DNA from: Zygnema cylindricum
Lineage: Eukaryota > Streptophyta > Zygnematophyceae > Zygnematales > Zygnemataceae
Reading direction: 5' to 3'
NCBI GenBank assembly: GCA_037447655.1
Contig: JBBHKE010003144.1
Location: 228,612 to 292,611 of the forward strand
Length of the DNA stretch: 64,000 nucleotides
Shown: positions 1 to 22,199 of the stretch, piece by piece
How positions within the stretch are numbered: the stretch's first letter is position 1
Layout of the letters: each line of letters opens with the position of its first letter
The notes under the pieces: model-generated
What the model saw: the letters and a program-made list of their open reading frames with translations, nothing else
Told to the model about the DNA's origin: nothing
Database searches by the model: none
Position numbers and translations under genes: made by a program

Positions 1-316
1 TACCGCCCAAACAGCGAATGAAAAATGACCCACGCACGCGCCACAAGAAAGTGAAAATTTTAGGACGAAAGAGAGTCCTCGCTATTTTTCTCCGTGCCCG
101 TCACGCGCATGTACAGAAAAAAATCTGCAGGGGTCTCGGACCTCCACTTTCATTCATGGGGTCCTTTGCAAAATTTTGCGCCGTCGTCGCCTCTCCCCTC
201 TCCCTCTCACACTATCGCTTTTATCTCACACTATGTAGAATGAGACACGACAGTATTGGTATAAAATGAAAGATATTTTAAAAATATTATTTTTGACAAT
301 TTTTAGGTTTTCTTTT
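1..316. repeat. Dispersed repeat, left copy of a pair at the window ends
   Basis: The segment matches 63533-63825 in the same orientation with point differences and one short indel. Shared landmarks are the opening CCGCCCAAACAGCGAATG, the phrase ggacctccacttt, and the run gatattttaaaaatattatt near the end. The copy stops at a scaffold gap just after a T-rich stretch. No protein is supported; the 83-codon open frame inside it is not conserved in the other copy. It resembles parts of the repeat at 10001-10420 and of the inverted-repeat element at 23756-24564, so it is probably one piece of a larger transposon family. Confidence 0.75.
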
Positions 317-326
317 NNNNNNNNNN
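317..326. other. Scaffold gap (10 N)
   Basis: Ten N bases. The true gap size is unknown. It falls between two different repeat families, so the junction of 1-316 with 327-707 should not be trusted. Confidence 0.95.
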
Positions 327-330
327 CCGT

Positions 331-707
331 GATAATTATCCTCGTTGAATATCTTTTAGGTACACGTACAGAATCTGACAAAACGTACAATTTCACGTCA
401 TTATGGCGTTTGCACTACGCGGTTTGTGAAAACGCATTTACATGATAACAGCATGTATTAAATCATTTTTTTGTACTTTTTTCGTTAATAAAGTACAATT
501 TTGCACGGTCAGACACCGACCGTACGCCACACTATTTAAAACGACACTACATTAGAGTTGTTAACGCTGATTCAAAAAGTACCTAAAATAATGTAAAGAA
601 AAATTTAGAGTTATTTACTCTTTTTAAGGTTTTTGGGTCAAAATTTGGGGTGACTGAATTAGCGTTAATAACGCTAATTACGATTCGCGGTGTAGTGTTA
701 ATGGAAA
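331..707 (-). repeat. Partial element of the CACCGTGAATCG inverted-end family
   Basis: This stretch is homologous to the reverse complement of about 56125-56500. Both carry the same order of landmarks: GACAAAACGTA, TTTCACGTCAT, a TTTATTAA stretch, GTGTGGCGTACGGT, and the terminal CTAATTACGATTCGCGGTGTA. The right end (about 685-705) is a diverged version of the end sequence CACCGTGAATCGCTATTAGC seen perfectly at 32262-32472. The other end is lost at the gap. No coding potential is seen, so it is most likely a non-autonomous DNA transposon. Confidence 0.65.
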
Positions 708-806
708 ACTATGATTAATAATACTATTTAACGCAAGGAGACGTGGCAGGTTGTAGTCCACGTCTTTAAATAATGTTGTTAACTATATTTTGTGATTTTT
801 GGCTTT

Positions 807-2137
807 TAGTGAAATTCTGTGGGCTCCATTGCCACACAAATTTAAGATCTAAAGGAAGCTAATCTAGATAGTGTTGACTCCAGCGATTTAAACCTAAATA
901 CTGACCCGACAATCCATAACCCTAAAGGCTTCACCCTTGGAATCAATACTTTTGTGTCCTCAGTTCCACCACAAAATACAAAGTTAGAATATGCGATTTG
1001 GAAACATTCACCCACTTTGAATTTATTGAAATACAGCCACCAGCAAGCAAAAACTTTGACCAACTACTCCCCTGTGTAGCTTGGACTCCCGTGAGTCCGC
1101 AACAAAAAGAATCACTTAAAATGGCGGAGTAAATTGATATTTATGGCTGGCCAAAGTTTGCCATTTATACAAGGTGCTCTCTGAAGAGGCATCTACCTAC
1201 CAGAAATATTCTAAATCCTAAACCTCTCTCAAAACCCTCTAGTTCTGAGGTACGGACCAATCAAATTACTGTATAGTACATAAAGGTACAGGTGTCGGTG
1301 TACCTTTTGTACGGCCATCGTACAACATGGCTAAAAACTTAACACATGTCCTATCTGGATTTGCTCTTATAATCCCCATAATTCGTGCTACCAAATCTTA
1401 TCCCTCCACGTGGCGCCAGGTCACGCCACGTTATAAAAGCGATACCGTACAGAAAGTACAGGTGTTGGAGTACTTTTTGTACGGACATTGTACGATGATG
1501 TTATAATGTGACATTTGTCACATCCAGATTTGTTATGTTCCTTTCCGGAGATTCCGCAACTTGTACAATGTCGCCACGTGTCATTCGGAATGGTGACCCC
1601 CCAAACGCCAAAAAACCTATTCCGCGATCTCGGCATTTATCGCGACCGTCCAATTTAAACCGGCATTCAATTTTAGCCGTCGAAAATTGGTGCGCGGTAT
1701 TTGTTTCGATAGCGAAACAAATGCGCGGTATCCGTTCCGTCCCCATACCGTACTCCGTACTAGATTAAACTGTATCTATGTACTAAGTATCTATTTCCCG
1801 TTAAACGAATTAATCTACGTGTAACTATTTATATATTTATCAAACTCTAAACATTCAACACTAGTTCTAGACTTAACGGTTAAAGCTAACGGCTATATTG
1901 ATTTGACGGACGACAGGTACCAGTATCAATTCCAAGGTTCGTCAAGTACCTTTTGGTAAATCAACCTAATCCACCCCTTGTCTTCTCTAGAGAGTTTAGG
2001 TAGCCATGGCTCTAGCTCCCTTTCTAGCTTTCAGTGACTACAACAAGTGTGGGGGCTTGGTGAGGGGAGTAAGAGGCAGACCGCCTCAGCTCTTTTTCTA
2101 TCCTAATACAGACCTAGAAAATACTCAAATATCAACA
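807..2137 (-). mobile_element. Solo or orphan LTR, same family as the element at 56976-63288
   Basis: The segment aligns along its length with the two LTRs at 56976-57944 and 62283-63288. It shares the edge TCTGTG..CTCCATTG, the block CCCTCCACGTGGCGCCAGGTCACGCCACG, GCTAACGGCTA, AGCCATGGCTC, TTCAGTGACTACAACAAG and CCTAGAAAATAC, and ends in ATCAACA. It is longer than the other LTRs because about 180 bp is imperfectly duplicated in tandem (about 1270-1445 and 1446-1625, each starting with a GTACA..GGTACAGGTGTYGG block). No internal coding region is attached, so it looks like a solo LTR left by recombination. Confidence 0.7.
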
Positions 2138-2220
2138 AAAACAAACCTGCAGTTTTTCAAACTTACTAATACGTCCCCCTCTTCCCTTCCGCCCCCCCGT
2201 TCTCCTCTGCTCCCTCGCTA

Positions 2221-4033
2221 ATAACTAATTATACAGACCAAAATCTTAGTTAATACTATTTACACAGATAAATAACTGTAAAAATATTGATTATATAATA
2301 ATTGTCCTTAGACTATGTATACATTAGTAAAAACTGTCCTTGTACTAATTATAAAATATTAACAACTGCACTAACACTCATATATAGACTAATAACTGTA
2401 CTCACACTAATTGTACACAGTTATAGTTGTACTAACACAAATTATCCAAACTCAAACTGTGCTAAGACTATTTAAACACATTAATAACTGTTCTAATTCT
2501 TATTATATAGACTGATAAACATGTTAATACTAATTAAACAGCAATAATAATTGTACTAATACTAATTCTACAAACTAATAACTGAACCAATACCGATTAT
2601 ACAAACTACTAACTGTAAAACACTAATTATACATACTAAAAACTGTACTAATTTTTATTATACAAACTAATAAATGTGCTTATACTAATGTTACAGAAGA
2701 ATAATTGTACCAAAACTAATGATACACACTCATTACTGTACTCATACTGATTACACATACTTATAACTTCACTAATACTGATTATACTTACAATTAGCTT
2801 TAGTAATATTGATAATACAAAAATTATTAGTATGAATATTTCGTAGCAGAATAGTTATTTGTCTGCATAAATATTATTAATATAGTTATTACTGTGTATG
2901 ATTATTATTAGAACAGTAGTTAGTCTGTATATTTAGTAAGTCTGTGTATTTAGTTTTATTACAGTGCTTAACCTGTATATTTAGTATTAGTACAGTGCTT
3001 AATCTGTATATTTCGTATTACTAGCCTTTGTAGTCCGTATAATTAGGATTATTATTGGGATTAGTACAGTTATTAGTAATGTAGAATTAGTAATAGGACT
3101 TTTATTAGTAATGCATCATTAGTAATTGTACAGCTATTAGTAAGAACAATCAGTTTTTGAACAGTTATAAGTATCTATAACCAGTATTAGTAAAGTTATT
3201 AGTCAGTATAATCAATATAAGTACAAACTAATAACTGTGTTAAGATCAATTAAACATTATTTATAACTGTACTAATACTAATATACAGACTAATAATTGT
3301 GTTAATACTAATTATACAAACTAATAACTGTACTTGTACTAATACTGATTACTGATTATAAAGACTACTAATTACAATAATACTTATTATACCCTAAAAC
3401 TAATTATACATTAAAACTAATTATATAGACAACTAACTGAAACAATACTGATTATACAAACTACTAACTGTAAAACACTAGTAATACATACTAAAAACTG
3501 TACTAATACTTATTATACAGACTAATAACTGTACTTATACTACTGTTACATAATAACAATTGTACCAATACCGATTTTACAGACTCATACCTGTGCTCAT
3601 ACTAATTATACATACTCATAACTTTACAAATACTGATTATGGGTACTAATAGTTGTGCTAATACTGACCGTACTAATACGAATTATACGTACGAATAACT
3701 GGACCAATATTGGTTATACAGGAATAATAAATATGGATAATTATTATGAGTATAGTTGTTAGTCTGTATATTTAGTATTCCTACGGTGCTTAATCTGTAT
3801 ATTTAGTATTACTACCTTTATAAGTCTATATAATTTGGATTAGTATAGTTATTGGTTTGTATAATTAGTGCTAGTACAGTTTTTAGTCTTCATAATTAGT
3901 GTTAGTACAGTTATTAGCAATGTATCCTTCCTATGAGTACTAATACTAATTATTTAATAACTGTACTAACACTAATTAGACAGACTAATAACTGTAAAAA
4001 TACTTATTATACAAATTGCACTAATACTAATTG
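2221..4033. repeat. AT-rich ~31-bp satellite in alternating orientation blocks
   Basis: The DNA is built from degenerate units of about 31 bp (approximately ACTAATAACTGTACTAATA followed by CTAATTATACAA). Units read forward at about 2221-2800, reverse-complement at about 2800-3215, forward at about 3220-3720, reverse at about 3725-3925, and forward again to about 4033. The forward block near 2579-2790 matches 3433-3640 closely, giving a higher-order period of about 854 bp. No open frame is meaningful here. Confidence 0.85.
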
Positions 4034-4089
4034 CATGAAAAATAAAACGGAAAATTAAAAAAAAAACACACACACACCTTATATGAGGA

Positions 4090-4170
4090 GAAAAGTAAAA
4101 TTCCGGCAAAAATAAGATTGACGGCAGAAAATGCCTGAGAGAGAGAGAAAGAGAGAGGGAGAGAGAAGGC

Positions 4171-4201
<31 letters not shown>

Positions 4202-4600
4202 AGAGAGGGGAGAGAGGAGGGGAGAGAGAGAGGGGGGGAGAGGGAGAGAGGGAGAGAGAGAGAGGGAGAGAATGAATGTTCGAAGGACGACGACGGTGGT
4301 TCAAAGTCTGGCACGTTTTTCGCACGGAAACAATGAAATAGCCGTTCGGATGTTGTTTTTGCTTCGTCAGCTTTTGGGGTTACCATTGGCATGTTTCAAA
4401 GAAAGACGCAACCTTAACCCGACTTCTATATCCTCGAATATTTTGAGGAAGTTTGTTTGTACGGTTTTAAGGGAACTTCCGAGAACAACAAAGTCGGTGC
4501 TCGGAAAGCCGTACATTATTCGAATGCCCGTCTGTTGCGGAAGTGGATTTTCTTCCGGTGGGAATCGGCTATCAGTAGAACGGGGTGACGGACAATCGTT
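4090..4600 (+). repeat. Dispersed repeat with internal (GA)n tract, copy 1
   Basis: A GA-rich microsatellite (about 4131-4270) is followed by about 320 bp that matches 55585-55895 in the same orientation. Shared landmarks include GACGACGRYGGTGGTTCAAA, CGTTTCAAAGAAAGACGCAACC (with small changes), ATCCTCRAATATTTTGAGGAA and AAGTCGGTGCTCG. Both copies have a GA tract at the same place, so the tract is part of the element. From about 4600 to 5050 I see only AT-rich intergenic DNA with no further feature. Confidence 0.7.
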
Positions 4601-5050
4601 TCAAGTTGCGACGATTGATATTGTCACTTCGAGACAATATTCTGAATGATAAACCGACAAGCCGACGACTAGCAAATATTTTTTTTTTATATATTTTACC
4701 TCTGTACAACGTTATGAAAGCTTTTGGTTACGTTGGAACCTCACCCTTAATATTGTAGTAAATATCCACCAAGTCCTGGTTTTTATAACATTAGTCCGCG
4801 TGTCACCAGACATTCTGGCTGTTAAGGTAGATATAGCAACTTCGTTCTCGTAGATATAGAGGTCCCAAAAGAAAAACTTAGAACTCGACGAATTAAAAAA
4901 TGTGCGGTTCTATCCCGTTCGAATAAGATTGTACGGAATCTTTTGACCCTAATTCAATCAGTACGAAATTGTACCCTATCTAACTTTCCTGCAATCTATA
5001 ACTTATTTCGCAGTATCGCGCCCGGAGAGGCCCCCCCCCCTCCTTTTCCA

Positions 5051-5151
5051 ATTTGCACGTGTGGTAGCCACTCGCTCCAACCCGCATCATCCGACTGGAT
5101 GACGCCTCTTTACCTCCCGCCCCCTCATTGGCCAAATCATCCCGGATAAGG
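5051..5151 (+). promoter_or_regulatory. PSAL promoter: G-box, CCAAT-type and I-box motifs
   Basis: Within 300 bp upstream of the PSAL start lie a perfect G-box CACGTG (5056-5061), an inverted CCAAT motif ATTGG (5127-5131) and an I-box core GATAAG (5145-5150). G-box plus I-box combinations are known from light-regulated photosynthesis genes of land plants. That this cluster drives light regulation here is inference. No clear TATA box is seen; the start of transcription is probably between 5160 and 5250. Confidence 0.5.
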
Positions 5152-5325
5152 TTTCAGTTTCAAAATATTTTTTTCCGCTGCCCTTTTTGTGGCCTGCCCG
5201 TCTGCAGTGCTGATCATTGTCTTCATTGCTCGCCTCTCCCACATTTTCAAGCATCTGTAGTTTCAATCCTGTCGATCACATCCAGCTGAAATTTTGTGAT
5301 TTTTGTCTAGCAAGGACTAGCAGCC

Positions 5326-6619
5326 ATGGCAGCAGTCGTCAACCAAGCTCTTTTGGCTTCTCCCGCAGCTGCTCTTTCCTGCCAGACACCTGTCAAGCGC
5401 AGCAGCTCCGTTGTTAACAGGGCTTTCTTCGGAAAGGCTGTTGGATTGGTGCCTGCAGTACGCCGAGTACAAGCTGCACGCTCCACCACCGTGCGAGCTG
5501 AGAAGGTAACTACCAATAGTACGCTATTTGTTCGCACGATACTATTCTTCATGAACCAGTAATACGGGAAATTCAGTCCCCACACATACTTTATCATCGC
5601 CGAGCCAAGCGGTTTGTCGTTTGCAGTAGCTTGCTATTCTTTGCAGCTAGCATGCTCTATAGCAGACTGGAGTGTGTCACGTTTAAATTATGTGTTTAGT
5701 TAGTATTCGCATACCGAATGTCTGATGGTTTTTAAAAATGTAGTAGTCTGTTTTCGACGAAAACCCAGCCATCAGGAAAATTTTATTCTAAACTCCGTAT
5801 TTCATTTCTTTGCTTTTTTTTTTCCTGTTTCATGTCGATCCAACTCTTATTCCACGTGAATGTTCCTTGTGCAGTACCAAGTTATCCAGCCAATCAATGG
5901 CGATCCTTTTGTCGGTTCTTTCGAGACCCCTGTGACCAGCAGCCCCTTGGTGGCCTGGTTTCTGTCTAACCTCCCCGCCTACCGCACAAGTGTCAACCCT
6001 CTTCTTCGTGGAGTCGAGGTTGGACTTGCCCATGGCTTCCTCCTCGTCGGCCCCTTTGTGAAGGTCCGCATATTCTCCCTATCATCTATTACCCGCTGGC
6101 AATTTCTTTAATTACCTGTTTATGCAGGTTAGGTGAACGAAGTTTCTGTTTTTTAGATCTTTCTGTCATTTCTGAAGTTTTGTTTTATTGTTGCTGCAGT
6201 CCGGCCCTCTCCGTGACACAGCTGTCGCCGGATCTGCCGGAACCATTGCCGCCGGCGGTCTTGTTGCCATTTTGTCCGTCTGCCTCACCATCTATGGCAT
6301 TGCCACCTTCAAGGAAGGCGCTCCATCAATTGCTCCCAGCTTGACACTCACTGGCCGCTCCAAGGAGGCTGACAAGCTTCAGGTTTGTAACTACTTCCTA
6401 TTCTTATGTGAACATCACTGCTGCTTGAAGAGTTCTGGCTCAGCTTGCTGCCTGGTTTTTCGGAAATACTGACGCTGACTACCTTTTCTGTTCTTTTGGC
6501 AACAGACTGCTGAGGGCTGGGCGTCTTTCTCTGGTGGTTTCTTCTTCGGTGGCCTCTCCGGAGCCGCATGGGCTTACATCCTCCTTTATGTCCTCAACTT
6601 GCCCTACCCAGTGAAGTAG
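5326..6619 (+). CDS. PSAL: Photosystem I reaction centre subunit XI (PsaL), chloroplast precursor
   Basis: Four exons with GT-AG borders, all introns phase 0: 5326-5505, 5875-6063, 6200-6382 and 6506-6619 (TAG stop). They join into 221 codons, the usual size for a plant precursor. Residues 1-58 are a chloroplast transit peptide rich in Ala, Ser, Val and Arg, with a likely cut after VRA and before EK. The mature part has the family motifs [14 protein letters not shown] (61 on), the [16 protein letters not shown] stretch and [12 protein letters not shown]. Hydrophobic spans near 106-123, 136-160 and 195-215 fit the three membrane helices. PsaL sits in the thylakoid membrane at the edge of photosystem I; it is needed for trimer formation in cyanobacteria and forms the LHCII docking side with PsaH in plants. 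The ATG context (GCCATGGC) is strong and upstream frames are closed. I see no damage to the reading frame. Confidence 0.96.
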
Positions 6620-7640
6620 GCGCAGGTTATCTAATTTTGTAGGGTGTGCCGCTGCTTTCACAGACAGACAAGGGTATAGCTTTGTAACAGTGCAAGATGT
6701 AAGTTTTGCCTGCGGTACTTGTAAATATTGGATTCATTAGATTCCGGTATCTTCCAAGAATAGTCATTTAAAAAAAATGAGGCATTTAATTTAGTTTTGG
6801 TTGTTTGATGATGGTTTGCATAATATTCAAACGAAGTTACATGGATGTCTACTGTATTGTGTATCATCATGCGGCGTGTTTTGTATTTTCATATGGTGGT
6901 TTTAGCTGGTTGGTTGTGACCTTGGAAACAGCAAAGCTCGAAGCGCCCATGGTTTGGCTTGGCTCACTGTGCCTGTATGTAATGCAGTACGTAGTTCTGT
7001 TCGTGATTTTCCTTCTATAGGGGCTATAATGTCCAACACGACTGGCCGTCTTAATTTTTGTTGAAGTTAGATTCTTTCGCTACATATTTAGCCGATAATA
7101 ATCTCGTGTACAGGTTGTTTCAACCTCCTTGTCTGTGCTGTAGACTATTTTCATCAGCTTGTGAAATTGTTAATTGCTCTCTAATGATGGATTTTCGACA
7201 TTTTCTTATTGAATGTCAGTGAGACATGCATTTACGTATAGTTTGAAATCGTGGAATATTCAAACGTGTGCCAAAAAGAATCGAAAAAAGTCATTTAATG
7301 AAATTTTGTCAGGCTTCAATGTTCAACAAGAAGCCTTTCAACTTCCTCATTAAAGCCATTTTTTTCGTTATTTCTCTTTTTTTTATCGGAAAACTGGTGC
7401 TCCTTTAAAACCTACATTCTTTGAATGTTCGTGTGCCGTTGAGAGTATCTTTCAAAATTCCTATTCGAAATCGATAAATAAAATCTTCAATGACAATATT
7501 TTTCTGGACAAAAGTTGATAATCTAGAATATAATTTCCGTCATCCCCAGATTGATGTGCCCTACTGGACCTTGTGATGTTATGCCAGTTTTTTGTCAAAT
7601 TCCTTTGAGAGTCCTTTGAGACCAGGCATCTTCCTCCAGG
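6620..7640. other. PSAL 3' flank, no feature recognised
   Basis: About 1 kb of AT-rich DNA following the PSAL stop. The first 200-300 bases are presumably 3' UTR. A plant-type poly(A) site cannot be fixed by eye. The open frames here are short, lack splice-consistent neighbours and resemble nothing I recognise. Confidence 0.4.
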
Positions 7641-7649
7641 GTTTGGTTA

Positions 7650-8240
7650 GCGTCACAATACACCGCTAATCGTTTTTAATGTTTATAACATTAATTTTGA
7701 CGCGGCTTTTTTCAGCCCAAAATCATAAATTAGTGTTACTAACATTAAAATATAATTAACGCTAATATGGAAAGTATTTATTTAGTGTTAACCATTTTAT
7801 ATTACGTTCGTCGAAATCAGTGTAATGTACGAGAAGGTCGTTTACGTACATCGTGTCGTCGTGACATCTCAATTTTATAACTTTTAAGTGCGCTTCGCAT
7901 GTAAATTAAATTTCAGTACCAATTAGCAGCTGGAAACACTATGAAATTTAAAGCATAAAATAGCGTTAATTTTACTCTAATTTACATCTTTCATGCGATT
8001 TCCAAACCGCACAAGTACGTATTTCGGCGAAAGCTGGCAGGATAATCCACCTGAACTTGAGATAGTATCGATGACAGCTCAGCGTACACGCTACGAAGTC
8101 GACACATAAATTTGCGTCAAGTGCCAAATTAATGTTAATGCTTATTTTGTTTTGGACTCAAAATCACAAATTAGCGTTATTAACACCAAATTAGCGTTTA
8201 CGCTAATTATTTTTTTTCACTAATAACGATAAGCGGTGGT
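7650..8240. mobile_element. Degraded element of the CACCGTGAATCG inverted-end family
   Basis: The left edge reads ACAATACACCGCTAATCG and the right edge reads CACTAATAACGATAAGCGGTG, which are imperfect inverted copies of the ends of the intact MITE at 32262-32472. Inside, the phrases AAATTAGCGTTATTAAC and TTAACGCTAAT recur in both orientations near the two ends, as in other copies. No coding sequence is seen. A second transposon (8241-8692) abuts its right end. Confidence 0.5.
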
Positions 8241-8692
8241 GTGTTGTGTATCGGTAGCGATTTGCAGATAACCTATATGGACCTTTTTTTGGGCTACCGA
8301 TAATCGATCTATCGGCACAATGTATCGATACCTGTGTTATCGCAATAGAAAACTGATAATATCGCGATATCATCGGTAAGATAACTATCAGCTATAATTG
8401 TACTGTATGTACCGTACAGCTATACGGTTTATTCTTTTTCACTGAGCGCCTATTCTCCAATAGACTGTGTTCGGAACTGATAGTCATATGTGGCATGCCA
8501 CGCTATATACAATAAAAAATATAGTTCAGTGTAATATAAAATACTATTATATAACGTACTATATTTTTTCACTTTTCGTTGATAAGGAATTTGTTAGTCT
8601 CGAAACGATATATCGCAACCCCTCACCGTTCAATAACCAATAACTATTGGTATCGGTTTCATCGCGTTAAGTTTTTTACCGATACACCACTA
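8241..8692 (-). mobile_element. Short hAT-like non-autonomous element, degraded
   Basis: It begins with GTGTTGTGTATCGGT and ends with ACCGATACACCACTA, close to the 17-bp ends of the intact hAT-type element at 41237-42037. The first half matches the reverse complement of the right half of that element (for example a CYATATGGRCCTTTTTT block followed by ACCGATAATCGAT), so the two copies are inverted relative to each other. No clean 8-bp target duplication can be seen here, partly because the left end abuts another repeat. Confidence 0.6.
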
Positions 8693-8699
8693 GTAGATT

Positions 8700-10000
8700 C
8701 CACCTGATCTAGAGGCGTGGGAATATCAAAGACATCGTTATTGCCCTGTTTTGGAGATTTCCCCAGGTCATTGCCTCACATAGAAAAACTGTTGTTCCTA
8801 TTAGAAAATGGTTGCCCCAAGTAAAGCGTTAAGGTTGAGGATTGGTTCTAAACAGCATCACTCCATGGTGGAGGTGGCCGGTCATGTCGCTTTCGAAGAC
8901 TTCTTGATTACTTTGCCTTTTCGAGTACATGGCAGACTACCCCTTGTCTGTGTCAAGGCCAAGTTTAAGATGAAGATGTTCCGTGGGGAGCAAGACCTCT
9001 AGAGATCCTTCCCATAAAACATTGAGATTTATAATTGTACCAATCTTCTCCAACTTATATGGATTTCTCCTATACGGCACTCTAGAGTAAGTCCAAGAAT
9101 CCTCACGTGTACTAGTGCACTGGGCTAAGCGCAAGGATCCACCCCTTGCGCGCCTACCATGTGGAGATAGGAACAACTCTTGGTAACATCTTAAGGCAAT
9201 AGTGTTTATTTCTTGGATTCAAGAATATAATTTTTTTTGAGGGTCTTAAGTAAGACCAACTAGTGTCTACAAATATAGCAGTAAAAGCACAACCAGTGTC
9301 CAGATTAAATCCCTCAGAATGTGACCCCAAACATGCGGATAAAATAAAAACAATTTGACTATTTTGACAGCTTCTGTTACCTGCTCGTACGAACCCAAAG
9401 GACGTCAATGTGGACGATTTTGACTCGCCAGACTGACATTGGCGAGAACGAGCACTTGCCCTTTGGCGTAGCCGACCATGGTGCTGAATGTTGGTTGACC
9501 TAAGACTTTTAGAAAGGGTGACGCCCATAGTGCCATTAATTCCCCTAAGGTTAAAGTTGCCCTTTTGTATACCTGTTATAACCCTTTTGACCATACATGT
9601 TAACAGTCTGTATCCTTACATCAAATATAAATCTATAAGGGAATGTGTGTTGAGATTAATGGTTGCATCAGGTCGAGAGTGTTGGGTTGTGGCAACGGAA
9701 TGCCGGAATCCCCGGAAAAGCTTGTTAGCATGCGATCGACATTCTCAGACCGAGGTTATGAGTTTTGACCAAGTTCCGAAAGAGGTCCTGCGGTGGTTGG
9801 TCCTTGGGCATGAAAACCACATGAGAAAATGTTGAAACTGAAGTACAATTGAACTCATCCTCAAACGTATTATGCACCTTAGCACAGTTGTCTTTCAACT
9901 TTCGACCCACAACGAAATTATGCTAGCTCATCTTCAATCGTCAACCAACTCGAAAGTAGGTTTAAAGCAAAATGGCACTTACCAACAAATAGAGAAATCC
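8700..10000. other. Degraded intergenic DNA, possible retroelement relic
   Basis: Several medium open frames occur, the longest being 146 codons on the minus strand (9154-9594). It includes the stretch LDTGCAFTAIFVDTS, which faintly recalls an aspartic protease DTG motif, but no reverse transcriptase, integrase or zinc knuckle accompanies it. Base composition is more even than in the neighbouring repeats. I cannot assign a gene. A translated search against Ty3/gypsy polyproteins would decide. Confidence 0.25.
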
Positions 10001-10420
10001 CACACGATTTTCATTGTTTAATAGGTAAGAACGTCGTTAAATCTTTTTTTTGTCTGTTTGTATCCAGTATGGGTTTTTCTTTTGCAGGGATCTCCATTAT
10101 TTCACAAATTAGTGTCATTTCACAAAAGTCTGCATTGACGTCGCCTCTCCCACCCACTCTCCTAAATTTGGTATCACAAGGAATGTCTTTGAAAAAAGTT
10201 AATCGTTGTGAAGAAGTTGAATTTGGTGGCAAGTTGAGAGAGAAAAGCGAATTAAAAAAACCATGGCAAAAAGTATCAAAATTGAATGACGTCGACAGTG
10301 TCACAAACATGCATGACGTCGGCAATGTCACAGAAATTTTGACGTACAGAAAAATGCCGTCCACGATGTCACAAAATTGCATTATAGTCTGATGATGTCA
10401 CGACTTTTAAGGGGCGACTT
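10001..10420. repeat. Dispersed repeat with clustered GACGTC motifs
   Basis: The part at 10225-10400 resembles 63830-64000: both have GGCAAG, then AACCATGGC(G/A), then several TGACGTC or CGTCGACR..TGTCA motifs and runs of TCACAAA. The part near 10060-10095 resembles 24160-24195 (a TCCAGTAYGG stretch, T-rich run, then GCAGGG-TCTC). The same family therefore appears at the window ends and inside the element at 23756-24564. The open frames of 107 and 123 codons here are not conserved between copies. Confidence 0.55.
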
Positions 10421-11248
10421 TGTTTTCGGACAGTGGAACACTGGGAAAACTAGTACGGAAAATCTTCACTACAAAACAAAGTTTCCGCGGTAAGTTACGG
10501 TTGCATCGGTACAGTACAGACCCTCAGCATACAGTACTGTACTGTACTGTACTTTTCCATTTGTCGTATGCTCTGAGATTCTCTGTTGAGTCTGTTCCAG
10601 CAGGTGTTGTAGATATAGCAGATTTCATCACGTAGATATAGTTGCTCCTTTTCTTGGTTCCCCGCCTGCCTCTTATGATTCCTCTCGTTCATTGTGTTTC
10701 GTCTCAACTCCCGTGGTCTGAACGCTTGCGGTAGCCATGGCTGTTTGGAACTTTCGCTGAATTCGATCCATCATAACATTGCTTCCAGACCGGACAACTG
10801 GCCGAGCATAGAATAGAGATTTTTTATTTTCATTTGTTCTTGTTTTGGCTCTCTTGCTTTGCTGCCCTCTCGACTATCACTAACCTTTACCACTTGATGT
10901 ACTAGAAAATCTTACTCTTGTCTATGAGGTTTAATTTCTGGCTATAATCAGCATTACATCGGTCGTAGATCTTGCATCCAACATTTGGCAGTTGGATCTT
11001 CTATCTCTTTTACGCATCTCAGCGTTTTAGGGTTAGGGTTGCGATTGCCATCGACGCCGCGTCAGTGGTATGCGGCCGGGCGGAGGGGAGAGGACTGCGT
11101 CTCGAAGGCGTGAATTCAGTCGGCCTGGCAGTTCTCTGAGCGAGGGCGCGAATGAGAGTGGATTTTCCAGGTGTAGGGCGGGAAACGGTTCCTTGTAAAC
11201 CTATGTGGGGGAAATCCTGTTTTCATTTGCGCTGAAGTTCAGGCAGCC
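10421..11248 (+). promoter_or_regulatory. MAPKKK promoter and 5' leader with telo-box
   Basis: This is the interval between the last repeat and the MAPKKK start codon. It contains a short GTACT tandem run (about 10525-10550) and, at 11025-11040, TTTTAGGGTTAGGGTT. That is a double telo-box (AAACCCTAA on the other strand), a motif known near the transcription start of many plant growth genes. The stretch 11050-11248 is more GC-rich and is probably leader sequence. A leader intron cannot be excluded. No upstream frame of note is seen. Confidence 0.4.
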
Positions 11249-21914
<10,666 letters not shown>

Positions 21915-22199
21915 GACAATGAAGAGAGGGAGAGAGTAAATTCGTGTGAGAGAGGAGAGAGAGGGAGAGAAAGGAGAGAAGAGGGGCGGGGGTTGGGTGG
22001 TGTCAGGACCCGTCGAGAAGGGTTAAGACATGGAAAACATTGGGAAGATTGATGTTCCGAGGACTGGACAAAATTGGTCAATTCTGGCCAATATTGGACG
22101 AATTCTGGTTTTTTTTTAATGTAGGTGGGAAATATTTGGTGAAGCTTTGGTCCATATTGGTCAAGATAGTCAAATTTTGGAAGATCCATTGTACCTTAT
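21915..22199 (+). other. Probable 3' UTR of the MAPKKK
   Basis: The 285 bases between the MAPKKK stop and the 1.3-kb dispersed repeat have no open frame of interest. An internal imperfect repetition of AAATTGGTCAA/ATATTGGTCAA is visible around 22068-22175. The poly(A) site is not identifiable by eye. Confidence 0.4.

Noticed and set aside
18-269. An 83-codon open frame at the left edge.
   Set aside because: It lies in a dispersed repeat; the other copy at 63533 has a deletion and frame changes in the same place.
2221-4033. A CRISPR-like or direct-repeat array.
   Set aside because: Units are degenerate, have no unique spacers and switch orientation; this is a eukaryotic AT-rich satellite.
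9154-9594. A 146-codon minus frame with LDTGCAFTAIFVD, a possible aspartic protease.
   Set aside because: A single DTG motif without flanking protease features, zinc knuckle or reverse transcriptase is not enough; kept only as an unassigned relic.
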